Shown here piece by piece: positions 54,675 to 63,076 of a DNA stretch of 64,000 nucleotides. Below the pieces are notes generated by a model. The model had not been told where the DNA came from. It did not search any database and worked only from the letters and a program-made list of their open reading frames with translations. Position 1 is the first letter of the stretch. Each line of letters opens with the position of its first letter. This stretch comes from Polyangium sp. 6x1. GTDB lineage: Bacteria > Myxococcota_A > Polyangia > Polyangiales > Polyangiaceae. The stretch covers positions 124,001 to 188,000 of the forward strand of contig NZ_JARZHH010000008.1 of the NCBI RefSeq assembly GCF_029946515.1. The letters run 5' to 3'. Both the position numbers and the translations under genes were made by a program.

Positions 54675-56249
54675 ATGCTGAATCCGCGGGTGCCGATGAC
54701 GGCACGAGAGTCCTTGTTCGTCGCGCGGGCGCTCGTGCTCGCGGCGCCCGATCCGGGCGCGCCGAGCGCGGCATTGCGCTACGAGCGGGATACACGGCGC
54801 CGGGATCGGCGCCTGCGGGCTCCGGACCAATGGCAGCGCCCGGAGCAGACCGACGCGCAGGGGCGCGGCGATTGCGAGGATCTGATGATCCGCTACGCCG
54901 CGTTCCTCGCGCGACGCCGCCCGATCCTACTCTGCATCGTGCGGACGGGCGCGCGAATGTGGCATTACTATCTCCGAGAGATTGACGGGACAATCCTGGA
55001 TCCATCGGTGCGGCACGGCATGCCGGCGATGCGGCCGAGCGAATACGAGGGCGAGGGGTTTCAAGTGCGAATCGATCCCACGATGTTCGAGATGGGCGAG
55101 GAGGGCGCGGGCCCGGTCAAAGCCGACGACGCGATCCGCGGCTTCAATACCGCGAGTCAGGTTACCGCGGTCGCAGCGACCGGGCTTGCCACGGTCTACC
55201 CGCCGGCCGGAGCCGTGGCGGGGGTCCTCTCGGCCGCGCTCGGCCTCGTGGGCGGTGCAATCGAGCAGGCCAAGCAAGATGCGCTCGCCAAGGCCCGCGC
55301 GCGCCGCGCGCAGGGCAAGAAGCCGCGCAAGGCCGCGCGACCGGAGAAGGTGATCACGGCGAAGGTGCTGCGGGCGCCTCCCTCGCGGATCCGGCTCGCG
55401 GCGGTCGCTCGAGGGATGCAACCGGTCGACGACGCGGCGATCAAGCGCGCGCAGGACGCGATGATCGTGGTCGGTGCGGCCCAGGCCGGCGAGGTTCGCG
55501 CGAGCGCAGCGGTTCAGGCAGCCATGCGGACGCCCGTGGTGGGGACGGGGGGCGAGGTCAACGAAGCCGCGCTGGCCGTGCGGCTCGCCCTGGCCCACAC
55601 GGCGCTCGCTGCGCCGCCCGTGGATCCGGACGTGGCTGCGGCCTTCGCCGAGAACCCCGACGCAAAGGCGGATGACGTGCTCGATGCCGACGACCTGGAC
55701 GAGGACGAGGAGGGATCGGGAGCGTGCTGCGAGGCGTGCGCCCACGGCAAGAGCTGCGAGGGCGGGACGTGCAGCGCGCACGGTGCCGAGGACGACGACG
55801 GCGGCGCCGAAGGCGACGACGGCGGCGCCGAGGACGACGACGACGACGACGACGACGAGGACGGGGGCTGCGGCGTGTGTGCGCTCGCGGCTGGGGACGA
55901 CGAGGACGACGAGGACGACATGGACGACGGCGGCGCCGAGGATGACGACGACTTCGAGGACGAGGACGGCGGCGCCGAGGACGACGAGGACGACGAGGAC
56001 GAGGACGAGGACGGCGGCGCCGAGGATGACGACGACTTCGAGGACGACGAGGACGAGGACGAGGACGAGGACGGCGGCGCCGAGGATGACGACGACTTCG
56101 AGGACGAGGACGAGGACGGCGGCGCCGAGGATGACGACGACTTCGAGGACGAGGACGGCGGCGCCGAGGATGACGACGACGAGTTCGAGGAGGACGGCGG
56201 CGCCGAGGACGACGAGGACGACGAGGACGACGAGGACGAGGACGAATAA
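54675..56249 (+). CDS. Transglutaminase-like protein with long Asp/Glu repeat tail
   Basis: A 524-aa protein. Residues 45-115 carry a transglutaminase/cysteine-protease-like triad: Cys67 in GRGDCEDLMIRYAAFL, His97 in MWHYYL and Asp109 in GTILDPS. A hydrophobic Gly/Ala segment (VYPPAGAVAGVLSAALGLVG, about 170-195) could insert into membrane. A helical, basic middle follows. From about residue 340 the sequence is almost purely Asp/Glu with GGAEDDDDFEDED-type units, about nine copies, plus a Cys cluster (CCEACAHGKSCEGGTC). The tail is encoded by imperfect DNA repeats prone to length change. It starts 8 bp after the candidate capsid gene. Confidence 0.82.
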   Translation: MLNPRVPMTARESLFVARALVLAAPDPGAPSAALRYERDTRRRDRRLRAPDQWQRPEQTDAQGRGDCEDLMIRYAAFLARRRPILLCIVRTGARMWHYYLREIDGTILDPSVRHGMPAMRPSEYEGEGFQVRIDPTMFEMGEEGAGPVKADDAIRGFNTASQVTAVAATGLATVYPPAGAVAGVLSAALGLVGGAIEQAKQDALAKARARRAQGKKPRKAARPEKVITAKVLRAPPSRIRLAAVARGMQPVDDAAIKRAQDAMIVVGAAQAGEVRASAAVQAAMRTPVVGTGGEVNEAALAVRLALAHTALAAPPVDPDVAAAFAENPDAKADDVLDADDLDEDEEGSGACCEACAHGKSCEGGTCSAHGAEDDDGGAEGDDGGAEDDDDDDDDEDGGCGVCALAAGDDEDDEDDMDDGGAEDDDDFEDEDGGAEDDEDDEDEDEDGGAEDDDDFEDDEDEDEDEDGGAEDDDDFEDEDEDGGAEDDDDFEDEDGGAEDDDDEFEEDGGAEDDEDDEDDEDEDE

Positions 56250-56251
56250 CC

Positions 56252-56803
56252 GTGTGGTCCATCGCCGGACGCGGCACGGATCGCGGGAATCGGGTCAAGC
56301 TCCTTGACGTCTGCGAGCCCGTCCTGCTCACGGGCAACGTTATCGGGGCGGACCGCGTCTTTCCAGCGACCGGGCGGCACCTGCACTTGGTCTATTGCAT
56401 CGACGGCGGGAAGGTTCGGCCGGGAATCGCAGGCCTCGGAGGGGACGCAACGGATCCAGCGTTCGAGGTGGAATTCGACATCACGGGCCCGAACCATCTG
56501 AATTGGCCCGGCACCGTGTACCTCACGGACGGCGATCCCACGATAACCTACCAGGTGGAAACGTCGGTGCTTCGGTGCGCGCCTCAATTCGCGTGGCACC
56601 CGCTCACGACGAGGCAGTTAAACCTAGAAATACCGGTCCGTATTCCGAAGCATCACAGCAGAATGAGCGCCGCCCGCGGGGCCGCCTACACGCTCGCGGG
56701 GACAACGGGCACACTCGATCACGTGCCGATCCCGTGCGCGGGTGACGATCTGATCGTGTTCTCGGGCGCGGGCACAACGTTTTTTACGGAGTGGTGGGGA
56801 TGA
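56252..56803 (+). CDS. Second beta-rich protein, candidate minor capsid or spike
   Basis: A 183-aa protein with GTG start 2 bp after the previous stop. It is all-beta in appearance: VKLLDVCEPVLLTGNVIGAD, HLHLVYCIDGGKVRPGIAGL, AFEVEFDITGPNHLNWPGTV, ITYQVETSVLRCAPQFAWHP, LNLEIPVRIPKHHSRMS and DDLIVFSGAGTTFFTEWWG. No signal peptide or membrane span. Its stop overlaps the transglycosylase ATG (ATGA). With 54037-54666 it forms a pair of small beta proteins in the same operon, comparable in arrangement to two-coat-protein viruses, but there is no sequence proof. Confidence 0.7.
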   Translation: MWSIAGRGTDRGNRVKLLDVCEPVLLTGNVIGADRVFPATGRHLHLVYCIDGGKVRPGIAGLGGDATDPAFEVEFDITGPNHLNWPGTVYLTDGDPTITYQVETSVLRCAPQFAWHPLTTRQLNLEIPVRIPKHHSRMSAARGAAYTLAGTTGTLDHVPIPCAGDDLIVFSGAGTTFFTEWWG

Positions 56804-58599
56804 TTGACGTGATCTTGCAGCTCGGGGCGCTCAGCGCTCCGGCTGCACGCGAGCTCATGATCGCGCTCCGCGAGCGGCTGCGCCGCGGCGGGCGCGAGTT
56901 CTGGCGCTCGCGAGCGTACGCGCTCGGCACGGATACGCCCGGCCCGCTGACGCACGAATGGGCGCGCTACGGGGGCGCGCGGCCGGAGCTCCGCGGAGCG
57001 CCGCGGAATTCCATCCTGGCCGTCAAGGGGCTCGAGAAGATGACGCCGGCCTTTCGCGCGCGGCTGCTCGACCTCTGCGAAGCGCTCGGCATTCCGGTGG
57101 ACTCGATGGCGGCCATCATGTCGAGCGAGAGCGGCTTCGACCCCAAGGCCCTAAACCCTCTGCCGGCGGCGGGGCTGATCCAATTGACGGTCGGGGCGCA
57201 CCTCCCCGGGTTCGGCACAAAGGAGGCGATCCTGGCCGTGCTGAACATGAGCCCGGAGCAGCAGCTCGAGGCGATCGTTGCGCCGCTCTACGCGCGAATG
57301 CCGCGCGCGAAGCGTGCGACGCCGGGCCACCTCTACATGATGAACTTTCTACCCGACGAGGCCGGAAAGCCGGAGGAGCACCAGGTCGGGATCCTCGGCG
57401 AGACGAAGCCCGACGGGAAGCCGACGTTCCGGGCGAAGGTCTACGAGCACAACACCGGGTTCGACCAGGCGAAAAAGGGATTCATCACGGTTGGCGACGT
57501 CTACGCAATGGCCGCGGCGAAGGTCCGCGGGGCGCGTGGCCGGCGGATGACCGTGGACGGGACGATCCTCGAGCCCAGCGGCGCCGTTGTGCCGGCGCCA
57601 TCGTCGGCCCCACCTCAGGCTCCGCCGCCCCCGAAGCCGATGGAGGCCCCGGCGGCCCCGAGCCCGGAGGCCTCGCCGGCCTCCTATGCACAAGGGGACG
57701 CCGTGCTTTTCCGGAACTTCGACGACTGGATCCCGGCCCGAATCGTGGCTGTCGATCGGGATTCCTTCGGGGCAAGCTACGCCGTCGAGCACGAGGCGAG
57801 CACGCGGCTACCGGCGGGGACGGCATATCAGGTACGCGCCGAGCGCCTGCGGCCTCGCCAGGCCTCGACGGCAGCGCCGAGCCCTGCGCCCGCGGCGCAG
57901 GCTCCGGCCTCGGGCCGACGCGCAGGACGAGGGACGCCGGCCGATCCGATCGCATGGGAGGCTGATGTCGGCGGCCTGCTCGTCGCGCTCGCCGAGCAGG
58001 ACCGCGTCGAGCTCCCGGCCTGGGTGCCCGTGCAGCTCGGGGATCTCGTGGTCGAGGTCTCGGCCGACGCGCTGCGCGCGCAGGTGGCCTACCTCGACGA
58101 ACGCGGGAAGCTCGTGGAGGCCGCGCTCCGCGTCCCGTGCTCGTACGCCGACCAGATCACCCTCGCGAGACGTCTCGGCGCGATCTCGCCCTGGCCGGCG
58201 CTCTGGGATGCCACGTTCCGCGCGGCGCGGCTGAAGGTCGTACCCGAGCCGCTGCCGGCCGGTCCGCGCATGGCCTCGCTTGGCTACTCCGTGCGGCACA
58301 ACCGCAACCTCGAGAAGTACAACCCCGCGCCGGGCGTCCTCATCCGCGACGTGGGCAAAGGCTGGGTCCTCAGCCCGCGGCTCGATGTGCTCGGCGCGGT
58401 GAACTACGGGTGGATCCAGCCAAACGGCAGGGCCATCCAGACGGAGGGCGCACGGCATAACCCCGCGCACGTCGACTATTCGCAGCTCCCCGTGTTCGTC
58501 CGCCGGTATGCGCGCGACAGCAAGGGCGGGACGATCGATCTCCTCGAATACCTGCAAGGCCAGGGCATCGCGAAGAGGTGGCTGGATGTCTACCGGTAA
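56800..58599 (+). CDS. Lytic transglycosylase with SH3/Tudor-like and C-terminal cell-wall domains
   Basis: A 599-aa protein. The N-terminal SLT-like domain has [20 protein letters not shown] with catalytic Glu110, then GLIQLTVGAHLPGFG and GHLYMMNFLPDEAGKP. A Pro/Ala linker leads to a small beta-barrel (DAVLFRNFDDWIPARIVAVD). The C-terminal 200 residues (ITLARRLGAISPWPALWDAT, RNLEKYNPAPGVLIRDVGKG, GAVNYGWIQ, HVDYSQLPVFVRRYA) are a domain I have seen in secreted or phage wall-active proteins but cannot name. It would open peptidoglycan for entry or release. ATG overlaps the previous stop; the 3' end overlaps the next gene by 14 bp. Confidence 0.85.
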   Translation: MIDVILQLGALSAPAARELMIALRERLRRGGREFWRSRAYALGTDTPGPLTHEWARYGGARPELRGAPRNSILAVKGLEKMTPAFRARLLDLCEALGIPVDSMAAIMSSESGFDPKALNPLPAAGLIQLTVGAHLPGFGTKEAILAVLNMSPEQQLEAIVAPLYARMPRAKRATPGHLYMMNFLPDEAGKPEEHQVGILGETKPDGKPTFRAKVYEHNTGFDQAKKGFITVGDVYAMAAAKVRGARGRRMTVDGTILEPSGAVVPAPSSAPPQAPPPPKPMEAPAAPSPEASPASYAQGDAVLFRNFDDWIPARIVAVDRDSFGASYAVEHEASTRLPAGTAYQVRAERLRPRQASTAAPSPAPAAQAPASGRRAGRGTPADPIAWEADVGGLLVALAEQDRVELPAWVPVQLGDLVVEVSADALRAQVAYLDERGKLVEAALRVPCSYADQITLARRLGAISPWPALWDATFRAARLKVVPEPLPAGPRMASLGYSVRHNRNLEKYNPAPGVLIRDVGKGWVLSPRLDVLGAVNYGWIQPNGRAIQTEGARHNPAHVDYSQLPVFVRRYARDSKGGTIDLLEYLQGQGIAKRWLDVYR

Positions 58600-59158
58600 G
58601 CCACGGCGGAAGCGCGCACAGCGGCTCAACGCCGACGAGGGCGCGGGCGCCTCGGCGGAAGCGCATGCCCGCGTCGCGGAGCTCGCCGCGCGCTGGCAGA
58701 AGGTGAAAGCCTGGGGCGCGGCCGAGAAGCTACGCCACACGCGCGAGACACAGGCCGACCTCGAAAGGTTTTTCGCGACGTGGGAGAAGGACCCCGACCC
58801 CTCCCAGGTCGTGGGCGTGACGGCCGACGTGCGGCGCCTCGAGCTCGAGGCCGAGGACTACGACAAGCGCCGCGCCGTGGCCCAGCCCTACGAAGCCCGG
58901 CCCATCGGCACCACGTTCGACATCGAGCGTGGGAGCGTGTCGCTCGAGGCCGCCACGGCAATCAACGACGGCGCGCGCGTGGTCGGCTCGATTGCAAAGG
59001 ATATCGCCAAGGAAACGGCGGAGCTCGTCGAGGACACGGCCACGGTGATCCCGTGGTGGGTATGGGCGGGGCTCGGCGTGGGCGTGGTTTACGTCGGATG
59101 GCTCGGGAAACGAGCCGTGGACAAGGCAGCAGCGGCGGCCGCCGTGGCCGCGGCATAA
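58586..59158 (+). CDS. Coiled-coil, C-terminally anchored membrane protein
   Basis: A 190-aa protein. The N-terminal 60 residues are basic and helical (KPRRKRAQRLNADEG, EAHARVAELAARWQKVKAWG). Amphipathic helices (INDGARVVGSIAKDIAKETA, ELVEDTATV) lead to one strong membrane span, IPWWVWAGLGVGVVYVGWLG, near residue 150-170, followed by a positive KRAV and an Ala-rich end. Topology suggests the bulk lies on the cytoplasmic (or virion-interior) side. It starts within the transglycosylase gene end. Confidence 0.75.
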   Translation: MSTGKPRRKRAQRLNADEGAGASAEAHARVAELAARWQKVKAWGAAEKLRHTRETQADLERFFATWEKDPDPSQVVGVTADVRRLELEAEDYDKRRAVAQPYEARPIGTTFDIERGSVSLEAATAINDGARVVGSIAKDIAKETAELVEDTATVIPWWVWAGLGVGVVYVGWLGKRAVDKAAAAAAVAAA

Positions 59159-59176
59159 CGACGAACGGAGACCAAG

Positions 59177-59644
59177 GTGGCCAACGACCAGGACGAGGAC
59201 CAGGAGCGCGAAGACGACGGCGGCCGAGGCGTCGCCCTCCTCGCGGCGGGGCTCGCGCTCGGGGCGGCGGCCGTCGGGGTCGCGCTCGCGCATCGGAAGG
59301 ACGCCCCGGATTCGCGGACCTCGGCGCACGTGCGCGCGAATTATCGGCGCTTCGCTCCGCTCGGGGCGATTCCACCCTCGCATCCCATGCTGCACCCGTA
59401 CCTCCCGCGCGCTGCGCGCGTGCAGCTCAGGTTGATGAAGCGGCTGGGCATCGGTGACGAGCTCGGCGCGCGGCTCGCGAGCATCTTCACGCCAGGCCGC
59501 GGCGAGGCTCGGAAGCACACAGAGCGCTGGAATGACGCTCAGCGAGCCTCGGATCCGTGGACGTTCGGCGTGCCGCGGGAATGGCGCGTCGATGGTGGCC
59601 GCTGGCGCTGGGTGAACGTCCCGCCGCGTTTCGGCGGCAGGTAG
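59177..59644 (+). CDS. Single-span membrane protein
   Basis: A 155-aa protein, GTG start. An acidic N-terminus (NDQDEDQEREDDGG) precedes one membrane span (GVALLAAGLALGAAAVGVAL, residues 18-38). The rest is basic, with helical segments (RAARVQLRLMKRLGIGDELG) and a Trp-rich end (DPWTFGVPREWRVDGGRWRW). Gaps to neighbours are 18 bp and 7 bp. No family recognised. Charge distribution predicts the C-terminal part on the inside. Confidence 0.75.
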   Translation: MANDQDEDQEREDDGGRGVALLAAGLALGAAAVGVALAHRKDAPDSRTSAHVRANYRRFAPLGAIPPSHPMLHPYLPRAARVQLRLMKRLGIGDELGARLASIFTPGRGEARKHTERWNDAQRASDPWTFGVPREWRVDGGRWRWVNVPPRFGGR

Positions 59645-59651
59645 GCGGCCC

Positions 59652-61847
59652 ATGTTCACAGAGAAGCAGCCGGGCGCCCCGCGCGTCGCGCTCGTGGGAT
59701 GCTCGGCGCTCAAGGGCGACAAGGCTGCCCCGGCGAAGGATTTCTACACCTCGCCGCTGTTCCGTGCGGCCTACGCGTACGCCGAGGCCACGTGCGACGC
59801 GGTTTTCATCGTGTCGGCCTTCCATGGGCTCGTCGAGCCGCATCAGGTTCTCGAGCCATACGATCGGAGCCTCCGCGGCCTTCGGAAGGTCGAGCGCGAG
59901 GATTGGGGGGCTCGTACCGTCGGCGAGCTCCTGCCGGGGTATCACGGCGGGCCCCTTCCGGTCCTCGTGCTCCTGGCCGGCGAGGTCTACGCGGACGCGC
60001 TCCGCCACGGGGCGCACTGGCATAACATGCCGAGGCCGGAAGAACCTCTTCGAGGGATTCGAGGCGTCGGGCGGCGGATTGCGTGGCTACGCAATCACAC
60101 GCCGAAACCGCGTTTCCTCCCCCATCCCGACGATCCGGGCTTCGAGGCCGCGATCGCCGACATGGTGAGCCGGCGCCAAGACGCTTGGCTCGTGTACGGG
60201 CACAGCGGTCGCGCGGGCGCGCCGTGGCGCGTGCTCTTCGAGGCCGGAGGCCGCCCCGAGGCGGAGGCCTTCTACAACAAGCGAATTCGAGACACGGGAA
60301 AACTGACCTACAAGGCCACGGCCTTGCGCCACAAGGGGTGGACGATCCGCGACGACGGGATCGCGCCCGCGGTGGACGGGATCACGCCGAGTTTCGCCGC
60401 CGCGGTGGGTCGCGAGGAAGCGTCAAGGACCCGTTGGGAACGCGAGCAGCGCCGGAACTATTGGGGCCGCGGGGCCCCGCGGCGCGAGGAAGCGCGGCCG
60501 GCGGAGCGAACGCGTCCCGCGCAGAAGCGCCGAGAACCGGAACCGGTAGCGCCGAGGCCGCTCGAGGTGCGGGCGCCAGCATTACGACAGGGGAGAGCGG
60601 TCACGATGGCACGACGCAGACAAAAGAAACTGAGCGCGGCGGAGGAGAATTACCGCGCCTGGCGGAAGGAAGCCCGGGAAAGGCTCAAGAGCGCGAACAA
60701 GCTCGTCCGCGATACAGTCCGCAGCATTAACGGCCAGATCCAGGAGGCCATGACGCAATGCAAGGCCAACAGCGCGGCGGCACGGGTGGCCACGCTCGAG
60801 GCGCGGAGCCAAGCGCGCAAGGTCCTCGACGAAGCGGCCGCCGACTGCAAGAGGCGCAAGGAGCTCTCGACGTTCCGCCCCGGGGATGCGCGGAAGGATT
60901 GCGCACGTCTCGGCAAACTGGCCCGCGCGAACGCCAACAACATCAAAGCGGTCGCGCTGGCGGCCTCGCGCGACCAGGCGCGCACGTGCGCCGCGACGAA
61001 AGCCACACTTCGTAAGGACGGCGAGGAGAAGATCAAGGAAGCGATCAAGGAGCTCGCCGCGGCCGAAGACCGCTGGCGCGAGGTCCGGCCCGAGTGGAAG
61101 CCGCGCGGCTCGACGTCGAGCCGGCGCCGCGTGTCCCCCGGCGAGCGTGCCGCCGAGTATCGGCAGGAGCAGCTCGGGAACGTGCCGGACGAGATCCGGG
61201 GCTTCTGCTCGGACAATTGGCCGCGACTCCTCGGAATCGCCAAGGAAGCGAAGGGCCGGAAGGCGCCCTACGAGGCGTGCATGGAGATCGCCTACGTTCC
61301 CGGCGGCGACAAGAGCCCCAACTTCGAGGAGTGGCGGGCCAAGAAGGAGCCGACCGCGAAGCAGCAGGACCGCCTTTACGAAAAGCTCGCGGAGGAGGCC
61401 TATTACGCGTCCCTCGATGAGAACCCCCCGCCGAAGAGCGAGAAGCGGCCGGGCTTCCGAGCGCAACGGGCGGCCGCGGGTACCCAGACGCCAAAGGCCA
61501 CGCCGAGGAGCAAGCGCGCGCCGAAGAACAAGACCGCGTCGAAGAGCAAGGCCGCGCAGCAGGCCAAGACCGCGCCGAAGAGCAAGGCCGTGCCGAAAGC
61601 GAAGGTCTCACCGAAGGCGAAGGCCGCGCCGAAGAGCTGGGACGAGCTCCAGGCCGAGCGGGCCGACGCGGTGGAGAAGATGCGCCGGGCGGCGGCTACG
61701 TACTCGAAGGCCGCCAGCGGACCACGCAAGAACGAAACGAATAGCGAATGGCAGGCCCGCGTGGCCAAAGCGAAAAAGACGCTCGATGCAGCCGAGACGG
61801 CAGCCCGCGACGCGGAACAGCGGCTCGATGCGGCGATCCCGTTCTAG
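59652..61847 (+). CDS. DUF6884-domain protein fused to coiled-coil and histone-H1-like tail
   Basis: A 731-aa protein. Residues 10-125 match the DUF6884 pattern as I remember it: RVALVGCSALKGDKAAPAKD, FYTSPLFRAAYAYAEATCDA, VFIVSAFHGLVEPHQVLEPY, then VLVLLAGEVYADAL. A second domain follows (DAWLVYGHSGRAGAPWRVLF, AEAFYNKRIRDTGKLTYKAT). From residue 319 the sequence is coiled-coil, and residues about 610-660 are Lys/Ala/Pro/Ser repeats (KSKAVPKAKVSPKAKAAPKS) like histone H1. An internal ATG at 60606 (residue 319) has GGGGAGAG upstream, so the C-terminal half may also be made alone. Possible DNA-condensing virion protein. Confidence 0.78.
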   Translation: MFTEKQPGAPRVALVGCSALKGDKAAPAKDFYTSPLFRAAYAYAEATCDAVFIVSAFHGLVEPHQVLEPYDRSLRGLRKVEREDWGARTVGELLPGYHGGPLPVLVLLAGEVYADALRHGAHWHNMPRPEEPLRGIRGVGRRIAWLRNHTPKPRFLPHPDDPGFEAAIADMVSRRQDAWLVYGHSGRAGAPWRVLFEAGGRPEAEAFYNKRIRDTGKLTYKATALRHKGWTIRDDGIAPAVDGITPSFAAAVGREEASRTRWEREQRRNYWGRGAPRREEARPAERTRPAQKRREPEPVAPRPLEVRAPALRQGRAVTMARRRQKKLSAAEENYRAWRKEARERLKSANKLVRDTVRSINGQIQEAMTQCKANSAAARVATLEARSQARKVLDEAAADCKRRKELSTFRPGDARKDCARLGKLARANANNIKAVALAASRDQARTCAATKATLRKDGEEKIKEAIKELAAAEDRWREVRPEWKPRGSTSSRRRVSPGERAAEYRQEQLGNVPDEIRGFCSDNWPRLLGIAKEAKGRKAPYEACMEIAYVPGGDKSPNFEEWRAKKEPTAKQQDRLYEKLAEEAYYASLDENPPPKSEKRPGFRAQRAAAGTQTPKATPRSKRAPKNKTASKSKAAQQAKTAPKSKAVPKAKVSPKAKAAPKSWDELQAERADAVEKMRRAAATYSKAASGPRKNETNSEWQARVAKAKKTLDAAETAARDAEQRLDAAIPF

Positions 61848-61875
61848 GCCGCCACCCGGAAAGGAAGCGAAAACG

Positions 61876-62073
61876 GTGCAAGAGCAACCGCAAAACAACC
61901 CCGAGCAGGGCCAGCACGCGCCGCAGCTCGACGACATGAGCATGGCCGTTGGTGGCCTCTTTGGCCTGCTCTTCTGGGCCGGCACGGCATACCTCGGGTA
62001 TAGGGCACTGCGCGCAATCGCAATTGCGCACGCGGAACACTCCCGGCCGGCCAGCCCGGAGGTGCGTCGATGA
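61876..62073 (+). CDS. Small single-span membrane protein
   Basis: A 65-aa protein, GTG start behind GGAAAGGAAG. The N-terminal 20 residues are hydrophilic and Gln/Asn/Pro-rich. One membrane span, MAVGGLFGLLFWAGTAYLGY, lies near residues 23-43. The C-terminal end is basic. Its stop overlaps the next start as ATGA. Such tiny coupled membrane genes are common in membrane-containing viruses, and also serve as holins. Confidence 0.72.
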   Translation: MQEQPQNNPEQGQHAPQLDDMSMAVGGLFGLLFWAGTAYLGYRALRAIAIAHAEHSRPASPEVRR

Positions 62074-62396
62074 GCACGCACGCGGAGCAGGGCGGCGGAA
62101 GCCATCGGCCGTGGTCCGGCGTCGTGGTCGACGTCGTTGCAATCGTCGGGCTCGTGGTGCTCGCCTGGGCCCGGGTCCTCGACGGGACCGCCGCGGCGGG
62201 GTGGATCGCGGCCGTTGTCGCGGGGCGAATGACGGCGAGCGCGTTTCGGCCTCCGCCCGATCCTCCCGCGCCGCCCGCTGTCCAGGTGGCAGGGCACGCG
62301 AGGCCGCCCGCGTCGGGCCTGCTGACGCTCGCTCTTGGCCTGCTTCTAGCCGTCCGCGAGGGGGCCGCGGTGCTGTGCCGTCAATTGCAGGCGTAG
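62070..62396 (+). CDS. Small membrane protein, holin-like
   Basis: A 108-aa protein with two or three hydrophobic segments (VVVDVVAIVGLVVLAWARVL, GTAAAGWIAAVVAGRM, ASGLLTLALGLLLAVREGA), separated by a Pro-rich loop. Size, number of spans and position downstream of a lytic transglycosylase gene are compatible with a holin, but this is inferred from layout alone. ATG overlaps the previous stop. Confidence 0.7.
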   Translation: MSTHAEQGGGSHRPWSGVVVDVVAIVGLVVLAWARVLDGTAAAGWIAAVVAGRMTASAFRPPPDPPAPPAVQVAGHARPPASGLLTLALGLLLAVREGAAVLCRQLQA

Positions 62397-62405
62397 GGGG
62401 AGCGA

Positions 62406-62678
62406 ATGGACACCGAGACGGCTCCGGAACTGGAATCGGGGGATGGGGTCGATTGGTCTGCCCTCGGGCTATCCCTGGCGCTTTCCGTCGGGTTCGTGGC
62501 TGCGACCGTTGGTGGCCTCTACCTCTACGGGCGGCGCCTCGACGCGCAGGACCGAGCGATCACCGGCGGCATTCCTTACGACCAATGGCAACGCATGCGC
62601 TGGGACGAAGACGGACGCCGTGCGTACGAACGATTCCTCCGCCGTGCGGAGGCAGAGAAGCAGGAGGGCAAGCGATGA
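62406..62678 (+). CDS. Small single-span membrane protein
   Basis: A 90-aa protein with an acidic N-terminus (DTETAPELESGDGVDW), one span (SLALSVGFVAATVGGLYLYG, about residues 23-43) and a charged, helical C-terminus (YDQWQRMRWDEDGRRAYERF). GGGGGAGCG precedes the ATG. Its stop overlaps the next start (ATGA). Function unknown. Confidence 0.72.
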   Translation: MDTETAPELESGDGVDWSALGLSLALSVGFVAATVGGLYLYGRRLDAQDRAITGGIPYDQWQRMRWDEDGRRAYERFLRRAEAEKQEGKR

Positions 62679-63064
62679 GCAAAGTTGCGGGCAGCGGGAA
62701 ACCTTCGGCAGCGGAGCGGACGATTTCCATGTTCGCCCCGCAGGACATGGCGCCGCAGTTTGGCGCACGGCCGCACCCCGGTTTTGGGGGTGGCACGCTC
62801 GACCTCTTCGCGCCGAGGCCCGAGCCGCGCACGCCAGCCGCGCAGGCGGCGATCGCCAAACGAGCGACGAAGCGGGCCGCGCGCGCGACGGCGAGCGCGC
62901 GGCCGCGCGTCCTCGGCCCGGGAGGTCGCAAGGCCGAAGGCTTCGGGCGCCAGGCCTTGCGGGCGGCCCTCGAGCGATGCCGGACGCGCCTCGCGACGGC
63001 CGCGCGGCCTTCATCGAAGGCGTGCGCGTGCAGGGCGAAGCACGGGAAGAAGCGGGCCGGCTAG
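62675..63064 (+). CDS. Basic Ala/Arg-rich protein
   Basis: A 129-aa, strongly basic protein without membrane span. The N-terminus contains ISMFAPQDMAPQFGARPHPG and FGGGTLDLFAPRPEP (two short FAP motifs), and the C-terminal half is Lys/Arg/Ala (IAKRATKRAARATASARPRV), ending with CACRAKHGKKRAG. It may bind nucleic acid in the virion or bridge membrane and DNA. It starts within the end of the preceding gene by ATGA. Confidence 0.7.
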   Translation: MSKVAGSGKPSAAERTISMFAPQDMAPQFGARPHPGFGGGTLDLFAPRPEPRTPAAQAAIAKRATKRAARATASARPRVLGPGGRKAEGFGRQALRAALERCRTRLATAARPSSKACACRAKHGKKRAG

Positions 63065-63076
63065 GCCGGGGATAGC

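Noticed and set aside
55800-56249. Possible non-coding DNA repeat array
   Set aside because: The units keep the reading frame and encode the acidic tail of the gene starting at 54675.
55558-56337. Antisense Arg/Pro-rich frame of 259 codons
   Set aside because: It is the complement of the Asp/Glu repeat; no ribosome site or independent signal.
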